Assembly (NCBI GenBank): GCA_947625505.1 | Contig: CANQON010000018.1 | Coordinates: 1-32,985 of the forward strand | DNA: 32,985 nucleotides | Direction: 5' to 3' | Source: an uncultured Bacilli bacterium | GTDB lineage: Bacteria; Bacillota_I; Bacilli_A; RF39; UBA660 | Part shown: positions 1-8,514 of the stretch, one piece after another | Layout: the number at the start of each line of letters is the position of its first letter | How positions within the stretch are numbered: the first letter of the stretch is position 1 | Program-made: the position numbers and the translations under genes | Notes under the pieces: model-generated | Told to the model about the DNA's origin: nothing | The model's database searches: none | The model's input: only the letters and a program-made list of their open reading frames with translations

Positions 1-19
1 CCTTTCTTATTCAATTATA

Positions 20-62
20 ACAAAATAAAAGTAGACCACTTTCTTTTTATGTGTCTACTTTT
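20..62 (-). terminator. Intrinsic terminator of the FemAB-like gene
   Basis: A perfect 10-bp stem (27-36 paired with 53-62) with a 16-nt loop lies just past the stop at 83. Read on the minus strand it is followed by a T-rich tract, which fits an intrinsic terminator. Confidence 0.7.
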
Positions 63-82
63 ACTTTATCACTTCAATAATT

Positions 83-1141
83 TTACTTATCTTTCTTTTT
101 TATTTCTTTATTTAAAAAGTGTAATAGTTTGTTTATAACAATAAAATAGTGACCAATATATTTAATAGAAGTAGCTTGATAGTTATGAACATAATAATCA
201 GTATCTAGATCAATATTAGATAGTTTTAAATACTGACAGTTATTCTCATGAGCTACTAATAGTGATTGGTATAATATTGCTTTATTGATATCTAAATTAA
301 AGACAATATCTTTAATTGTATTATAAGTTACTTCACATACTCTTTTTCTCTTGTTATAAGGTAATATAATTAAGGCACAGCCTATATCTATTGTTTCTCC
401 AAGTGTATGAATTAATTCATCTACTTTGATTATATCTTCTTCATTAGCATTTTCTTCTTTTAGATAATTTAGATAGAAGACTAAATCTAGTTTAATGAAT
501 AACATTTTAATTCGATTTTCAAAGTTAATAAACATACTTCCAATTAAATCTGTATCAAAGCATTCATTATCAATTAGTAAATCTAATCTTTTTATATCTT
601 CTAAATTATCACTTAGTTCATATGATATACCTCGTTTAATAAAGTATTCTTCATCAAATTGTTTTTTTAAATCTAGTTTAGATACTTTTTTGTTCCCTTT
701 ATATAGAGATATTAATATATTGTTAGTGTCATCTAAATATTTATTTTCCCAATTATATCCACAAGCAATTAAATTATTATGTATTTCACGATAATTTTTA
801 TCACTAGTAGTTAAATAAGGATAAATATCTATTACATAGGCATGATATTTATGCGCTAATAACTTTATGTTATTAGTCATAAAAGCTAATAGTTCTTTAT
901 TATTAAAGTCTAATAAATATCCATTAGGAATATAGAATAAATTATCACGCTTCTTTTTCTTAATTAAAATGAGTGCTGTTGCACATAGTTTTGAATCATT
1001 ATAGACACCTACTATTAAGTAGTTAGCATATTCTTTAGCTTTAGCCCAATTATTTTCCTGCATAAAAGGCAAATAATTATAATTTTTTATAAATTCATTA
1101 TACTCATTAAATGTTATTTTTTCCTTAAATATATAACCCAT
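83..1141 (-). CDS. FemAB/MurM-like aminoacyltransferase (short form)
   Basis: The product (352 aa) resembles Fem-family GNAT-fold enzymes, which add amino acids from aminoacyl-tRNA to the lipid II peptide and so build the cell-wall cross-bridge in the cytoplasm. Family-like stretches are FMQENNWAKAK near residue 28, a hydrophobic strand ending in LILIKKKKRD, FYIPNGYLLDF (as in the usual IPRGPxLDF), and a later block around LVAHENNCQYLKLSN. It is shorter than the usual ~410 residues and shows no clear inserted coiled-coil arm. The start is the ATG at 1141, because AGGTGA sits 5 nt upstream. An in-frame GTG at 1150 lies inside that SD region and is less likely. A TATAAT at 1153-1158 (minus) could be its -10 element. 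It is divergent from the flippase gene. Family assignment is by motif resemblance only; substrate is unknown. Confidence 0.6.
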   Translation of the reverse strand: MGYIFKEKITFNEYNEFIKNYNYLPFMQENNWAKAKEYANYLIVGVYNDSKLCATALILIKKKKRDNLFYIPNGYLLDFNNKELLAFMTNNIKLLAHKYHAYVIDIYPYLTTSDKNYREIHNNLIACGYNWENKYLDDTNNILISLYKGNKKVSKLDLKKQFDEEYFIKRGISYELSDNLEDIKRLDLLIDNECFDTDLIGSMFINFENRIKMLFIKLDLVFYLNYLKEENANEEDIIKVDELIHTLGETIDIGCALIILPYNKRKRVCEVTYNTIKDIVFNLDINKAILYQSLLVAHENNCQYLKLSNIDLDTDYYVHNYQATSIKYIGHYFIVINKLLHFLNKEIKKKDK

Positions 1142-1182
1142 AACCCTCACCTATTATAAGTATACAACAAATTAAAACTCAT

Positions 1183-1211
1183 TTGCAACAATTAATAAAT
1201 GATAGTATAAT
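1183..1211 (+). promoter_or_regulatory. Sigma-A-type promoter of the flippase gene
   Basis: TTGCAA at 1183-1188, a 17-nt spacer, then TATAAT at 1206-1211. Transcription would start near 1218, just before the SD at 1219-1224. The upstream in-frame TTG at 1183 is the -35 box itself, so it cannot be the start codon. Confidence 0.75.
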
Positions 1212-1233
1212 GATACCGAGAGAGGATGATCTA

Positions 1234-2901
1234 ATGAAAAAAGACAACTTTATTAAAGGCGCCGTTGTCGCTACAGTATGTCTTATTTTAACTAAAATAC
1301 TGGGTGCTATTTATGTCATTCCTTTTTATGCTATTATTGGATCTAGAGGTAGCGTTTTATATGGCGCTGCTTATAATATATATGCTATATTTTTAAATAT
1401 TTCAACATTAGGATTGCCTTTAGCAATTAGTAAATTAGTAAGTGAATATCAAACTTTAGATTATCAATATTTGAAAGAGAAGTCATATAAATTAGCTGGT
1501 AGAATAATGATATGTACAGCTATTGTTACAACACTTATTTTATTAATAATTGCACCTATATTAGCTAATAATATTATTAAAATAAATATTACTAATTCTG
1601 TTGCTATACCTATAGGTGCTATGGGATATGCAGCAGGAGAAGCTATTGCTGGACAATTAATGATTGATGGTATTACCTTAGTTATGCGTGTATCAGCATC
1701 AGCTATAATTATTGTTACTTTAATTAGTATGATAAGAGGATACTTACAAGGTATGCATTATATAACAGCTTCTTCGATATCACAAGTTATTGAACAATTT
1801 GTAAGAGTAATCGTTATAATACTAGGATCATATATATGCGTTTATGTTTTAAAAACTAAGTTATCAATTGCTGTTGCTGTAGCAGTCTTTGGAGCTACAG
1901 TAGGAGCTTTAGTTACTTACTTATATTTATTAGTGAAGAAAAAAAGTGTTCCTAAAATTAAAAATTATGAAATAAAAGAAGAAGAGAAGAAAGTAAGTCT
2001 TAAAGATATAGGTAAAAAAATAATTACCTATACTGTTCCTTTTATTATTTTAGAGTTAATGGGATCTTCTTTTCAACTAGTAGATATGTTTACTGTTGTA
2101 AGAACATTAACAGCTTATGGTTTTTCTACGACTGATGCATCTAATATTATGAATATTGTTACTACTTTAGGTATTAAATTAAATTTAATAGTTATGTCAG
2201 TAGCAAATGGAATTGTTGTTAGCTTATTACCTAGTTTAACTAGTGATTATGTTAAAGGCGATTTAGAAGCTGTAAGAAATAAGATTAATCGTACTTTGCA
2301 GATTGTTATTTATACATCTATACCAATGGCTATTGGTTTATCATTACTTGCAGAGCCTACATGGACAGTCTTCTATGGAGAATCATTCTATGGCCCAAGA
2401 GTATTTAAAGTAAGTATTTTTGTAGCTGTCTTTGCTAGTGTCTTTGCTAATGTAGCTGTAATGCTTCAATCATTAAGTAGATATAAAAAGATGTATTTAG
2501 CACTTATCGCAGGTTTCTTATTTAATGCAGGCATGAATATACCTTTTATGATTTTATTTAATAAAATAGGATTACCTATGTATTATGGTAATTTAGTTGC
2601 TACAATGATAGGTTATGTTTTCTCAATAAGTATATGCTTACATGAATTAAAACATGTCTTTAAAGTTAATTATAAGCAAACAATAATATATTTTATTTAT
2701 ACTGTATTAGCATCTTTAGTTATGACAGCTGTATTATTAGTAGTTAAAAATTATATTCCTATAACTAATTTATCAAGATTACAATCTTTATTAGTTGCTT
2801 TATTATATGCAATTATAGGAGGCTCTATTTATTTAGCTATAACATATAAATTAGGTATGTTTGAAAAAATATTAGGATTTAAATTGAAGAGAAAAAAGTA
2901 A
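1234..2901 (+). CDS. MurJ/SpoVB-type polysaccharide or lipid II flippase
   Basis: The product (555 aa) is a polytopic membrane protein of the MVF/MOP exporter superfamily. The N-terminus reads FIKGAVVATVCLILTKILGAIYVIPF, shortened here to its key points: an IKGA start, TKILGAIY, and a following ISTLGLPLAISKLVSEY block, all typical of the SpoVB/YtgP/MurJ group. About 14 hydrophobic segments and the ~550-residue length fit. It probably moves lipid-linked cell-wall precursors across the membrane. The start is the ATG at 1234, with GAGAGG at 1219-1224 and a promoter directly upstream. The PAP2-like gene follows after one base, so the two are co-transcribed. Pairing a flippase with a lipid phosphatase suggests a shared role in the undecaprenyl-phosphate cycle. 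SpoVB versus MurJ cannot be told apart by eye. Confidence 0.8.
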   Translation: MKKDNFIKGAVVATVCLILTKILGAIYVIPFYAIIGSRGSVLYGAAYNIYAIFLNISTLGLPLAISKLVSEYQTLDYQYLKEKSYKLAGRIMICTAIVTTLILLIIAPILANNIIKINITNSVAIPIGAMGYAAGEAIAGQLMIDGITLVMRVSASAIIIVTLISMIRGYLQGMHYITASSISQVIEQFVRVIVIILGSYICVYVLKTKLSIAVAVAVFGATVGALVTYLYLLVKKKSVPKIKNYEIKEEEKKVSLKDIGKKIITYTVPFIILELMGSSFQLVDMFTVVRTLTAYGFSTTDASNIMNIVTTLGIKLNLIVMSVANGIVVSLLPSLTSDYVKGDLEAVRNKINRTLQIVIYTSIPMAIGLSLLAEPTWTVFYGESFYGPRVFKVSIFVAVFASVFANVAVMLQSLSRYKKMYLALIAGFLFNAGMNIPFMILFNKIGLPMYYGNLVATMIGYVFSISICLHELKHVFKVNYKQTIIYFIYTVLASLVMTAVLLVVKNYIPITNLSRLQSLLVALLYAIIGGSIYLAITYKLGMFEKILGFKLKRKK

Positions 2902-2902
2902 T

Positions 2903-3496
2903 ATGAAAAGAAAAGAAGTACTATATATAATTATTCCTCCAATAATTCAAAGTTTTATATATTTTATAACTAAGTTATTGATACATAATCCTCATGTATT
3001 AACATCATATATAGATAGTAAAATACCATTTATTCCTTATCTAGTATACTTTTATATTATTTGGTATTTATTATTAATAATAGGTCCATACTTAATATAT
3101 CGTTATGATAAAGAATTATTAAAGAAATATGACGTACTTTTCTTTATATGTTCTATCATATGTGGGATAATCTTTATTATATATCCTACAACGGTGTTAA
3201 GACCTACTATTGAAGTAAATGGTGTATCAACATTTATAGTTAATTTAATATATTATTTTGATACTCCTGCCTTAAATTGTTTTCCTAGCTTACACGCTTT
3301 AAATAGTTTAATGTGGATAATATTTATTGGTGGAAACAAAAAAATGCCTAAGATAGTTAGATGTATTGTTACGATTATATCTATTGGTGTAATAGTATCT
3401 ACGCTATGTATAAAGCAACACATTATATATGACTTATTAGGTTCTATAGGAGTGTTAATAATAGGGTATATAATCTTAAAGATAACAAAGAAGTAA
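2903..3496 (+). CDS. PAP2-superfamily membrane phosphatase
   Basis: The product (197 aa) has about six hydrophobic segments. The phosphatase signature is visible as CFPSLHALNSL (motif C2, with PSLH for the common PSGH) and STLCIKQHIIYDLLGS (motif C3, S-x6-H-x3-D). The ST...KQH..xD form is typical of the PAP2_3 branch. Members hydrolyse lipid phosphates such as undecaprenyl or phosphatidyl phosphates at the outer membrane face. It starts one base after the flippase stop and has only a purine-rich stretch upstream, so translation is probably coupled. The stop codon lies in the loop of the following terminator hairpin. Substrate is inferred from context only. Confidence 0.75.
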   Translation: MKRKEVLYIIIPPIIQSFIYFITKLLIHNPHVLTSYIDSKIPFIPYLVYFYIIWYLLLIIGPYLIYRYDKELLKKYDVLFFICSIICGIIFIIYPTTVLRPTIEVNGVSTFIVNLIYYFDTPALNCFPSLHALNSLMWIIFIGGNKKMPKIVRCIVTIISIGVIVSTLCIKQHIIYDLLGSIGVLIIGYIILKITKK

Positions 3497-3511
3497 TTTG
3501 TTATTTTTTTT
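3482..3511 (+). terminator. Terminator overlapping the PAP2 stop codon
   Basis: An 8-bp perfect stem (3482-3489 with 3497-3504) has the TAA stop in its loop and runs into eight T residues. The stem is A/T-rich, so strength may be moderate. Confidence 0.65.
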
Positions 3512-3534
3512 ATCTACTAATTTTATTTTTTCTA

Positions 3535-3543
3535 TGGTATAAT
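3535..3543 (+). promoter_or_regulatory. Extended -10 promoter of essC
   Basis: TGGTATAAT carries the TGn extension and a consensus -10. No good -35 box is visible 17 nt upstream. The essC ATG is 26 nt downstream. Confidence 0.55.
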
Positions 3544-3569
3544 TATCATGAAGAATAGGGTTGAGTAAT

Positions 3570-6500
3570 ATGAAGATATATATTGTATGTAATAATAATG
3601 TAACAAAATTCGTCTTACCTTTTAAAGGAGAGGAGTTTTTTTCATATACTTATAACATTCCACAAACAGGTAATAAATGCCTTATTACTTTTGAAAAAAA
3701 GAATGAAACTTGGTATATCAAAAGTAATGGTGTGGTTAATGTATATAGTGGAGGATACGCTAATAGTAGTTTAGCTTTAGCAGATTATGATAAATGTACT
3801 TTAAAAGTTATTGGCTTTTCTGAAGATATTTATCTATATACAGCACCTTTATCTAATGATTTAATATATAAACTTGATATTATGTCTTTACAAAGTCTTC
3901 AAATTGGACGTGATGCAAGTTGCTGTATATGCTACTATAAAAATAATATAGCGCCTATTGAAGCAACAATAACTAAAGAGAATGAAAGATGGAAAATCAA
4001 AACAGCAGAAGATTCTGAAAATAGTTTGTTTATAAATAATGTTCGTATTACTGAAGAATACTTAAATGTTGGTGATGTTTTATTCATTGATGGATTTAAA
4101 TTAGTATGGATGAAGAATTTTATTCTTATTAATAATCCAAATCGCGCTATTAGAGTAACTAATATGACTCCTTATACAATAGGACAAGATTTAGATAATA
4201 GTAAAACATCAGCAGTAACAGATGAGGAACAAAGTGTATCATTATATACGGATGATGATTATTTCTATCATACTCCTAGATTACAAGAAGTACCAGAAGC
4301 AGAAGAAATAGAAATAGATCCTCCTCCTGCTGCTCCAGATAAAGAAAATATGCCATGGTTACTTACTATAGGTTCAAGTTTAACAATGTCTGCATCTGCA
4401 TTGATGATGGGTTGGACAACAGGTAAAAACTTAATGGATGGTACGAGATCTTTAATCGATTCTCTTCCACAATTAGTAATGTGTGTAGCTATGGTATTTG
4501 GTAGTTTAATTATGCCTAGAGTAGTTAGTGCTTATCAAAAAAAGCAAGCTAAAGCTAAGGAAAAGAAAAGAATTACTAAGTATAGTGAATATTTAGCTCA
4601 AAAAGAACAAGAGATTGATTTAACATTAAAAAAATATGCTCAAGTATTACGTGATAATAATTTATCAGCTGTTGATTGTAAAAATATAGCTTTATCACAA
4701 GGAAATAGAAATTTTTGGTGTCGTGAGATTAAGGATGAGGATTTCTTAAGAGTTAGATTAGGTACAGGTAGTATTAATTCTCCTTTAAAGATTAATGCTC
4801 CTAGAAAACAATTTACTCTAGAGGAAGATGGCTTACTTGAAAAAGTATATGAAGTTGTTGATAAATATAAAAAAGTAGATAATGTTCCTATAACGGTATC
4901 TTTATTAGAGAAAAAAATATCAGCTTTTATATGTAATGGAGAAAATAAGAATAAATATTTAGATAGTATTATTCTTCAATTGGTTACTTTACATAGTGGA
5001 GCAGATTTAAAGATTGTTGTCTTTACCAATGAAGATAATGCTGATCGTTGGGAATATATGAAATTCTTACCTCATTGTTGGAGTGAAGATAAAACAACTA
5101 GATACTTTGCAACGAATATTGAAGAAGCTAAAGACGTATCTACTTCATTAGAAGAAGAATATAAGAATCGTAAAGAATTATTTGATAGTAATGGAAGAGA
5201 TACAGATGAGAAAATAGATAAAACATCTGATTATAAAAACTTTTCACCTTATTTTTTAATTATTTGTGATAATTATAAAAATAATTTAGGTATTCCTATT
5301 ATTGATACAATATTAAAGAATACTGATATTAATTTAGGATTTAGTTTTACAGCATTTACTAATTCAATGAAAAACTTACCTGTTCAATGTGATTCTTTCT
5401 TTGAAATAGGTGATAAAGAAGGATGTGTATTAGCTCGTAATGTTAGTTCTAAAAATCAACAAGCATTTACGATTGAATATGATGATAATCTTAACATGCG
5501 TGTTATTAGTAATAAATTATTAAATATTCCATTATTAACTAAGGAAGGTTTAGATGTATTACCAACCTCATTATCTTTCCTAGAGATGTATGGTGTATCT
5601 AAAATAGAACAATTAAATATTTTAAATAGATGGAAGACCAATAATCCTGTAATGAGTTTAACTGCTCCTATTGGTGTATATGCTAATGGCGAACAATTTA
5701 AATTAAACTTACATGAAAAATTTCATGGACCACATGGTTTAATTGCAGGCTCTACAGGTAGTGGTAAATCAGAATTTATTATTACTTATATCTTATCTAT
5801 GTGTGTTAATTATCATCCTTATGAAGTACAATTTGTATTAATAGACTATAAAGGTGGAGGGTTAGCAGGAGCTTTCCAAAATAAAGAAACAAACGTTAAA
5901 ATACCACACTTAGTAGGTACTATTACAAACCTTGATACTAGTGAGATGAATCGTACATTAGTATCGATTGAATCTGAATTAAAAAGAAGACAAAGGGTAT
6001 TTAATGAAACTAAAGATGCTTTAGGAGAAAGTACTATCGATATATATAAATATCAGAGATTATATCGTGAGGGTGCTGTTAAAGATCCTATGTCACACTT
6101 ATTTATCATTAGTGATGAGTTTGCTGAATTAAAGAGTCAACAACCTGAATTCATGCAACAACTAATAAGTACAGCTCGTATAGGACGTTCTTTAGGAGTT
6201 CACCTTATTTTAGCAACGCAGAAACCTAGCGGTGTTGTTAATGATCAAATTTGGTCTAACTCTAAATTTAAAGTATGTCTTAAAGTACAAGATAGAGGCG
6301 ATAGTATGGAAATGTTAAAACGTCCAGAAGCTGCTTCTATTAAGGAAACAGGACGTTTCTATTTACAAGTTGGATATGATGATTTCTTTGATAAAGGACA
6401 ATCAGGTTGGGCAGGTGCTAAATATGTACCTTCTGATACTATCCTTAAAAAAGCTGATGATTCAATATCATTCTTAAATAATGTTGGTTTTGTTACAAGA

Positions 6501-8183
6501 AGTATTAAAGATGTTGTTAAAACACAAACTGATACAACTAATTATGGGGATCAATTAACTAATATTGTTAAAAATATATATGATTTAGGTATTAAAGAAG
6601 ATATTCACACAAAAAATTTATGGTTAGATGCTATACCAGAAGAAATATTTGTTGAAAATTTAAAGAAAAAATATAATTATAATCCTGAACCTTATAATAT
6701 TACACCTGTAATTGGTGAATATGATAAACCTGCTTCCCAAGAACAAGGTATTCTAACAGCTAATTTAACTGAAGGAAATGCTTTAATTTGGGGACAAGCA
6801 GGAGCAGGTAAAGAAAACTTAATTTCAACTATGATTTGGTCATCAGTAATTGAACATACTCCACAAGAAGTTAATTTCTATATTATAGACTGTGGTTCAG
6901 AATCATTAAAAATGTTCAGTAAATTACCACATGTTGGATGTGTATGTACATCTGAAGATCAAGAAAAAATTATTGATACATTTGTAATGGTTGATGAAGA
7001 ATTACAAAGTCGTAAGGATTTAATGGCTGACTATGGAGGAAGCTATGTTGAATATATCCGAAATAGTGGTAAAAAGTTACCATTAATAGTTACTATTATA
7101 AATAACTATGAAGTATTCACTGAAAGTAATGGTAAATTATCTGAAAGCATTCAAAACTTTTTCCGTGATGGATATAAATATGGTATTGTTTTCATTGTAA
7201 GTGCTATTTCAACAGCTGGTGTTAAACAAAGAATGGCACAAAACTTTAGTAATAAGTATTGTTTGCAAATTCCTAACGAGACGGAATATCGTTCAGTAGT
7301 AAATGCTCCTAAAGGATTATTTCCAGCTAAATTCTTTGGACGTGGCTTAGTAGCTCGTGATGGAAGTGCATTAGAATTTCAAACAGCTTTATTCTGTCAA
7401 AGAAAAGATATTGCTATGGTAGTTAAAACAGCTGCTGAACAATTATCTAAAGCATATGATTATAAAGCTAAACCAATTGCTAGTGTACCTGAAACAGTTT
7501 ATGTTAGCAATGTAAAAGACGAACTAAATGGCTTAGAAAATGTACCTATTGGATATTCTATTGATGAAAAATTACCTTTCACGTATAATTTCACAGATAG
7601 TCGTATAACTCCAATTTTAGGTGCAAAATTTGATAATAGTAAGCTTAACTTTGTTAAATGTTTAATTGATATGACTAAAACTATTAAAGATGTTGATGTT
7701 CATATTGTTGACTTTGCTCAAACATATGAAGGATTATATACAGATAATTATTATAGTAGTGATTTTGATAAAGTATTAACTGATTTAAATAATAAGTTAA
7801 TGTCTCAAAAATCAGAAAAGAAAAATTTAATTTTCTTAATGGGAGCAGGCTTATTAAAAACTAAATTAGGTGCTAATGGACGTGCTATTATTAATAACAT
7901 CTTTAATAATTTAGAAAAATTAAATAATACATACTTTATCTTTGTTGATACATATGGATCTTTCAAAGGACTTCAAACAGAAATTTGGTATCAGACTACT
8001 ATTGATAATACAACTGGTATTTGGATTGGTGAAGAAGTTGGAAATCAAATGGCTATTAACATTAATGATTTATCACTTGAAGATCGTAAGTTAAATTTCC
8101 CTTATATGGCCTTTGTTGTTAATAAAGGTAGATATCGCATAATTAAACATATGGTAGAGGATGAGGAGGAAAATAATGCATAA
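3570..8183 (+). CDS. essC: EssC, FHA-FtsK/SpoIIIE motor ATPase of the type VII secretion system
   Basis: The product (1537 aa) has the EssC/YukBA architecture. Two N-terminal FHA-like domains come first (the second begins near residue 112 at LQIGRDASC). Two membrane segments follow (about 262-283 and 298-316), then a basic coiled coil and tandem FtsK-type ATPase domains. Domain 1 has an intact Walker A (GSTGSGKSE, about 727-735) and Walker B (FIISDE, D849/E850). Domain 2 has GQAGAGKEN at 1075-1083, where Glu replaces the usual Ser/Thr after Lys. A third domain near 1346 has no recognisable P-loop. EssC is the membrane motor that recognises and exports WXG100/LXG substrates. The start is the ATG at 3570 with AGGG 9 nt upstream; the TTG at 3561 has no SD. 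The 3' end overlaps esaB by 8 nt. EssB, EssA and EsaA are not encoded nearby. Confidence 0.93.
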   Translation: MKIYIVCNNNVTKFVLPFKGEEFFSYTYNIPQTGNKCLITFEKKNETWYIKSNGVVNVYSGGYANSSLALADYDKCTLKVIGFSEDIYLYTAPLSNDLIYKLDIMSLQSLQIGRDASCCICYYKNNIAPIEATITKENERWKIKTAEDSENSLFINNVRITEEYLNVGDVLFIDGFKLVWMKNFILINNPNRAIRVTNMTPYTIGQDLDNSKTSAVTDEEQSVSLYTDDDYFYHTPRLQEVPEAEEIEIDPPPAAPDKENMPWLLTIGSSLTMSASALMMGWTTGKNLMDGTRSLIDSLPQLVMCVAMVFGSLIMPRVVSAYQKKQAKAKEKKRITKYSEYLAQKEQEIDLTLKKYAQVLRDNNLSAVDCKNIALSQGNRNFWCREIKDEDFLRVRLGTGSINSPLKINAPRKQFTLEEDGLLEKVYEVVDKYKKVDNVPITVSLLEKKISAFICNGENKNKYLDSIILQLVTLHSGADLKIVVFTNEDNADRWEYMKFLPHCWSEDKTTRYFATNIEEAKDVSTSLEEEYKNRKELFDSNGRDTDEKIDKTSDYKNFSPYFLIICDNYKNNLGIPIIDTILKNTDINLGFSFTAFTNSMKNLPVQCDSFFEIGDKEGCVLARNVSSKNQQAFTIEYDDNLNMRVISNKLLNIPLLTKEGLDVLPTSLSFLEMYGVSKIEQLNILNRWKTNNPVMSLTAPIGVYANGEQFKLNLHEKFHGPHGLIAGSTGSGKSEFIITYILSMCVNYHPYEVQFVLIDYKGGGLAGAFQNKETNVKIPHLVGTITNLDTSEMNRTLVSIESELKRRQRVFNETKDALGESTIDIYKYQRLYREGAVKDPMSHLFIISDEFAELKSQQPEFMQQLISTARIGRSLGVHLILATQKPSGVVNDQIWSNSKFKVCLKVQDRGDSMEMLKRPEAASIKETGRFYLQVGYDDFFDKGQSGWAGAKYVPSDTILKKADDSISFLNNVGFVTRSIKDVVKTQTDTTNYGDQLTNIVKNIYDLGIKEDIHTKNLWLDAIPEEIFVENLKKKYNYNPEPYNITPVIGEYDKPASQEQGILTANLTEGNALIWGQAGAGKENLISTMIWSSVIEHTPQEVNFYIIDCGSESLKMFSKLPHVGCVCTSEDQEKIIDTFVMVDEELQSRKDLMADYGGSYVEYIRNSGKKLPLIVTIINNYEVFTESNGKLSESIQNFFRDGYKYGIVFIVSAISTAGVKQRMAQNFSNKYCLQIPNETEYRSVVNAPKGLFPAKFFGRGLVARDGSALEFQTALFCQRKDIAMVVKTAAEQLSKAYDYKAKPIASVPETVYVSNVKDELNGLENVPIGYSIDEKLPFTYNFTDSRITPILGAKFDNSKLNFVKCLIDMTKTIKDVDVHIVDFAQTYEGLYTDNYYSSDFDKVLTDLNNKLMSQKSEKKNLIFLMGAGLLKTKLGANGRAIINNIFNNLEKLNNTYFIFVDTYGSFKGLQTEIWYQTTIDNTTGIWIGEEVGNQMAININDLSLEDRKLNFPYMAFVVNKGRYRIIKHMVEDEEENNA

Positions 8184-8433
8184 TGAAAAAGTATTAGTAG
8201 AACTTATAGTACCTGCTTTAGATGCTAAATATGATGTATATTTTCCTATAAATAGACGTATTGGAAACGTTATATGTCTTACTAATAAAATGTTATTTGA
8301 AGAAACAAATGGTTTATTTGTAGGAAATAATAATACACTCTTATATGATAGTTTATCTGGTGAAATATATAACATGAATCAATTAGTTAGGGAAACTAAT
8401 ATACGTAATGGTTCAAAAGTAATACTATTATAA
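8176..8433 (+). CDS. esaB: EsaB/YukD, ubiquitin-like T7SS component
   Basis: The product (85 aa) has the size and pattern of YukD/EsaB: an opening beta strand (KVLVELIVPAL), a DAKYDVYFPINRRIG turn, a helix with LLFEE-like residues, and a final strand in GSKVILL. EsaB is a small cytosolic ubiquitin-fold protein required for, or modulating, T7SSb activity, and it normally sits next to EssC. The start is the ATG at 8176, six bases after a perfect AGGAGG (8164-8169) located inside the end of essC. The in-frame ATG at 8161 precedes that SD and is unlikely. The gene overlaps essC by 8 nt, so translation is coupled, and a strong terminator closes the two-gene unit. Confidence 0.85.
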   Translation: MHNEKVLVELIVPALDAKYDVYFPINRRIGNVICLTNKMLFEETNGLFVGNNNTLLYDSLSGEIYNMNQLVRETNIRNGSKVILL

Positions 8434-8438
8434 AATGT

Positions 8439-8475
8439 AAAGAAAGAAGAAAATAATTACTTCTTTCTTTTTTTT
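8439..8475 (+). terminator. Intrinsic terminator after esaB
   Basis: An 11-bp perfect stem (8439-8449 with 8460-8470), a 10-nt loop and a long T-tract. It separates essC-esaB from the peptidase unit. Confidence 0.85.
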
Positions 8476-8486
8476 GTGTTGATAAG

Positions 8487-8495
8487 TGATATAAT
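8487..8495 (+). promoter_or_regulatory. Extended -10 promoter of the lipoprotein peptidase gene
   Basis: TGATATAAT (TGn plus consensus -10) lies 19 nt before the ATG at 8515, directly after the esaB terminator. No clear -35 box is visible. Confidence 0.5.
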
Positions 8496-8514
8496 GATAA
8501 TAATGGAGGGTGCT

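Noticed and set aside
495-794. Plus-strand open frame opposite the FemAB-like gene
   Set aside because: The minus-strand gene shows family-like motifs and an SD, while this frame shows neither.
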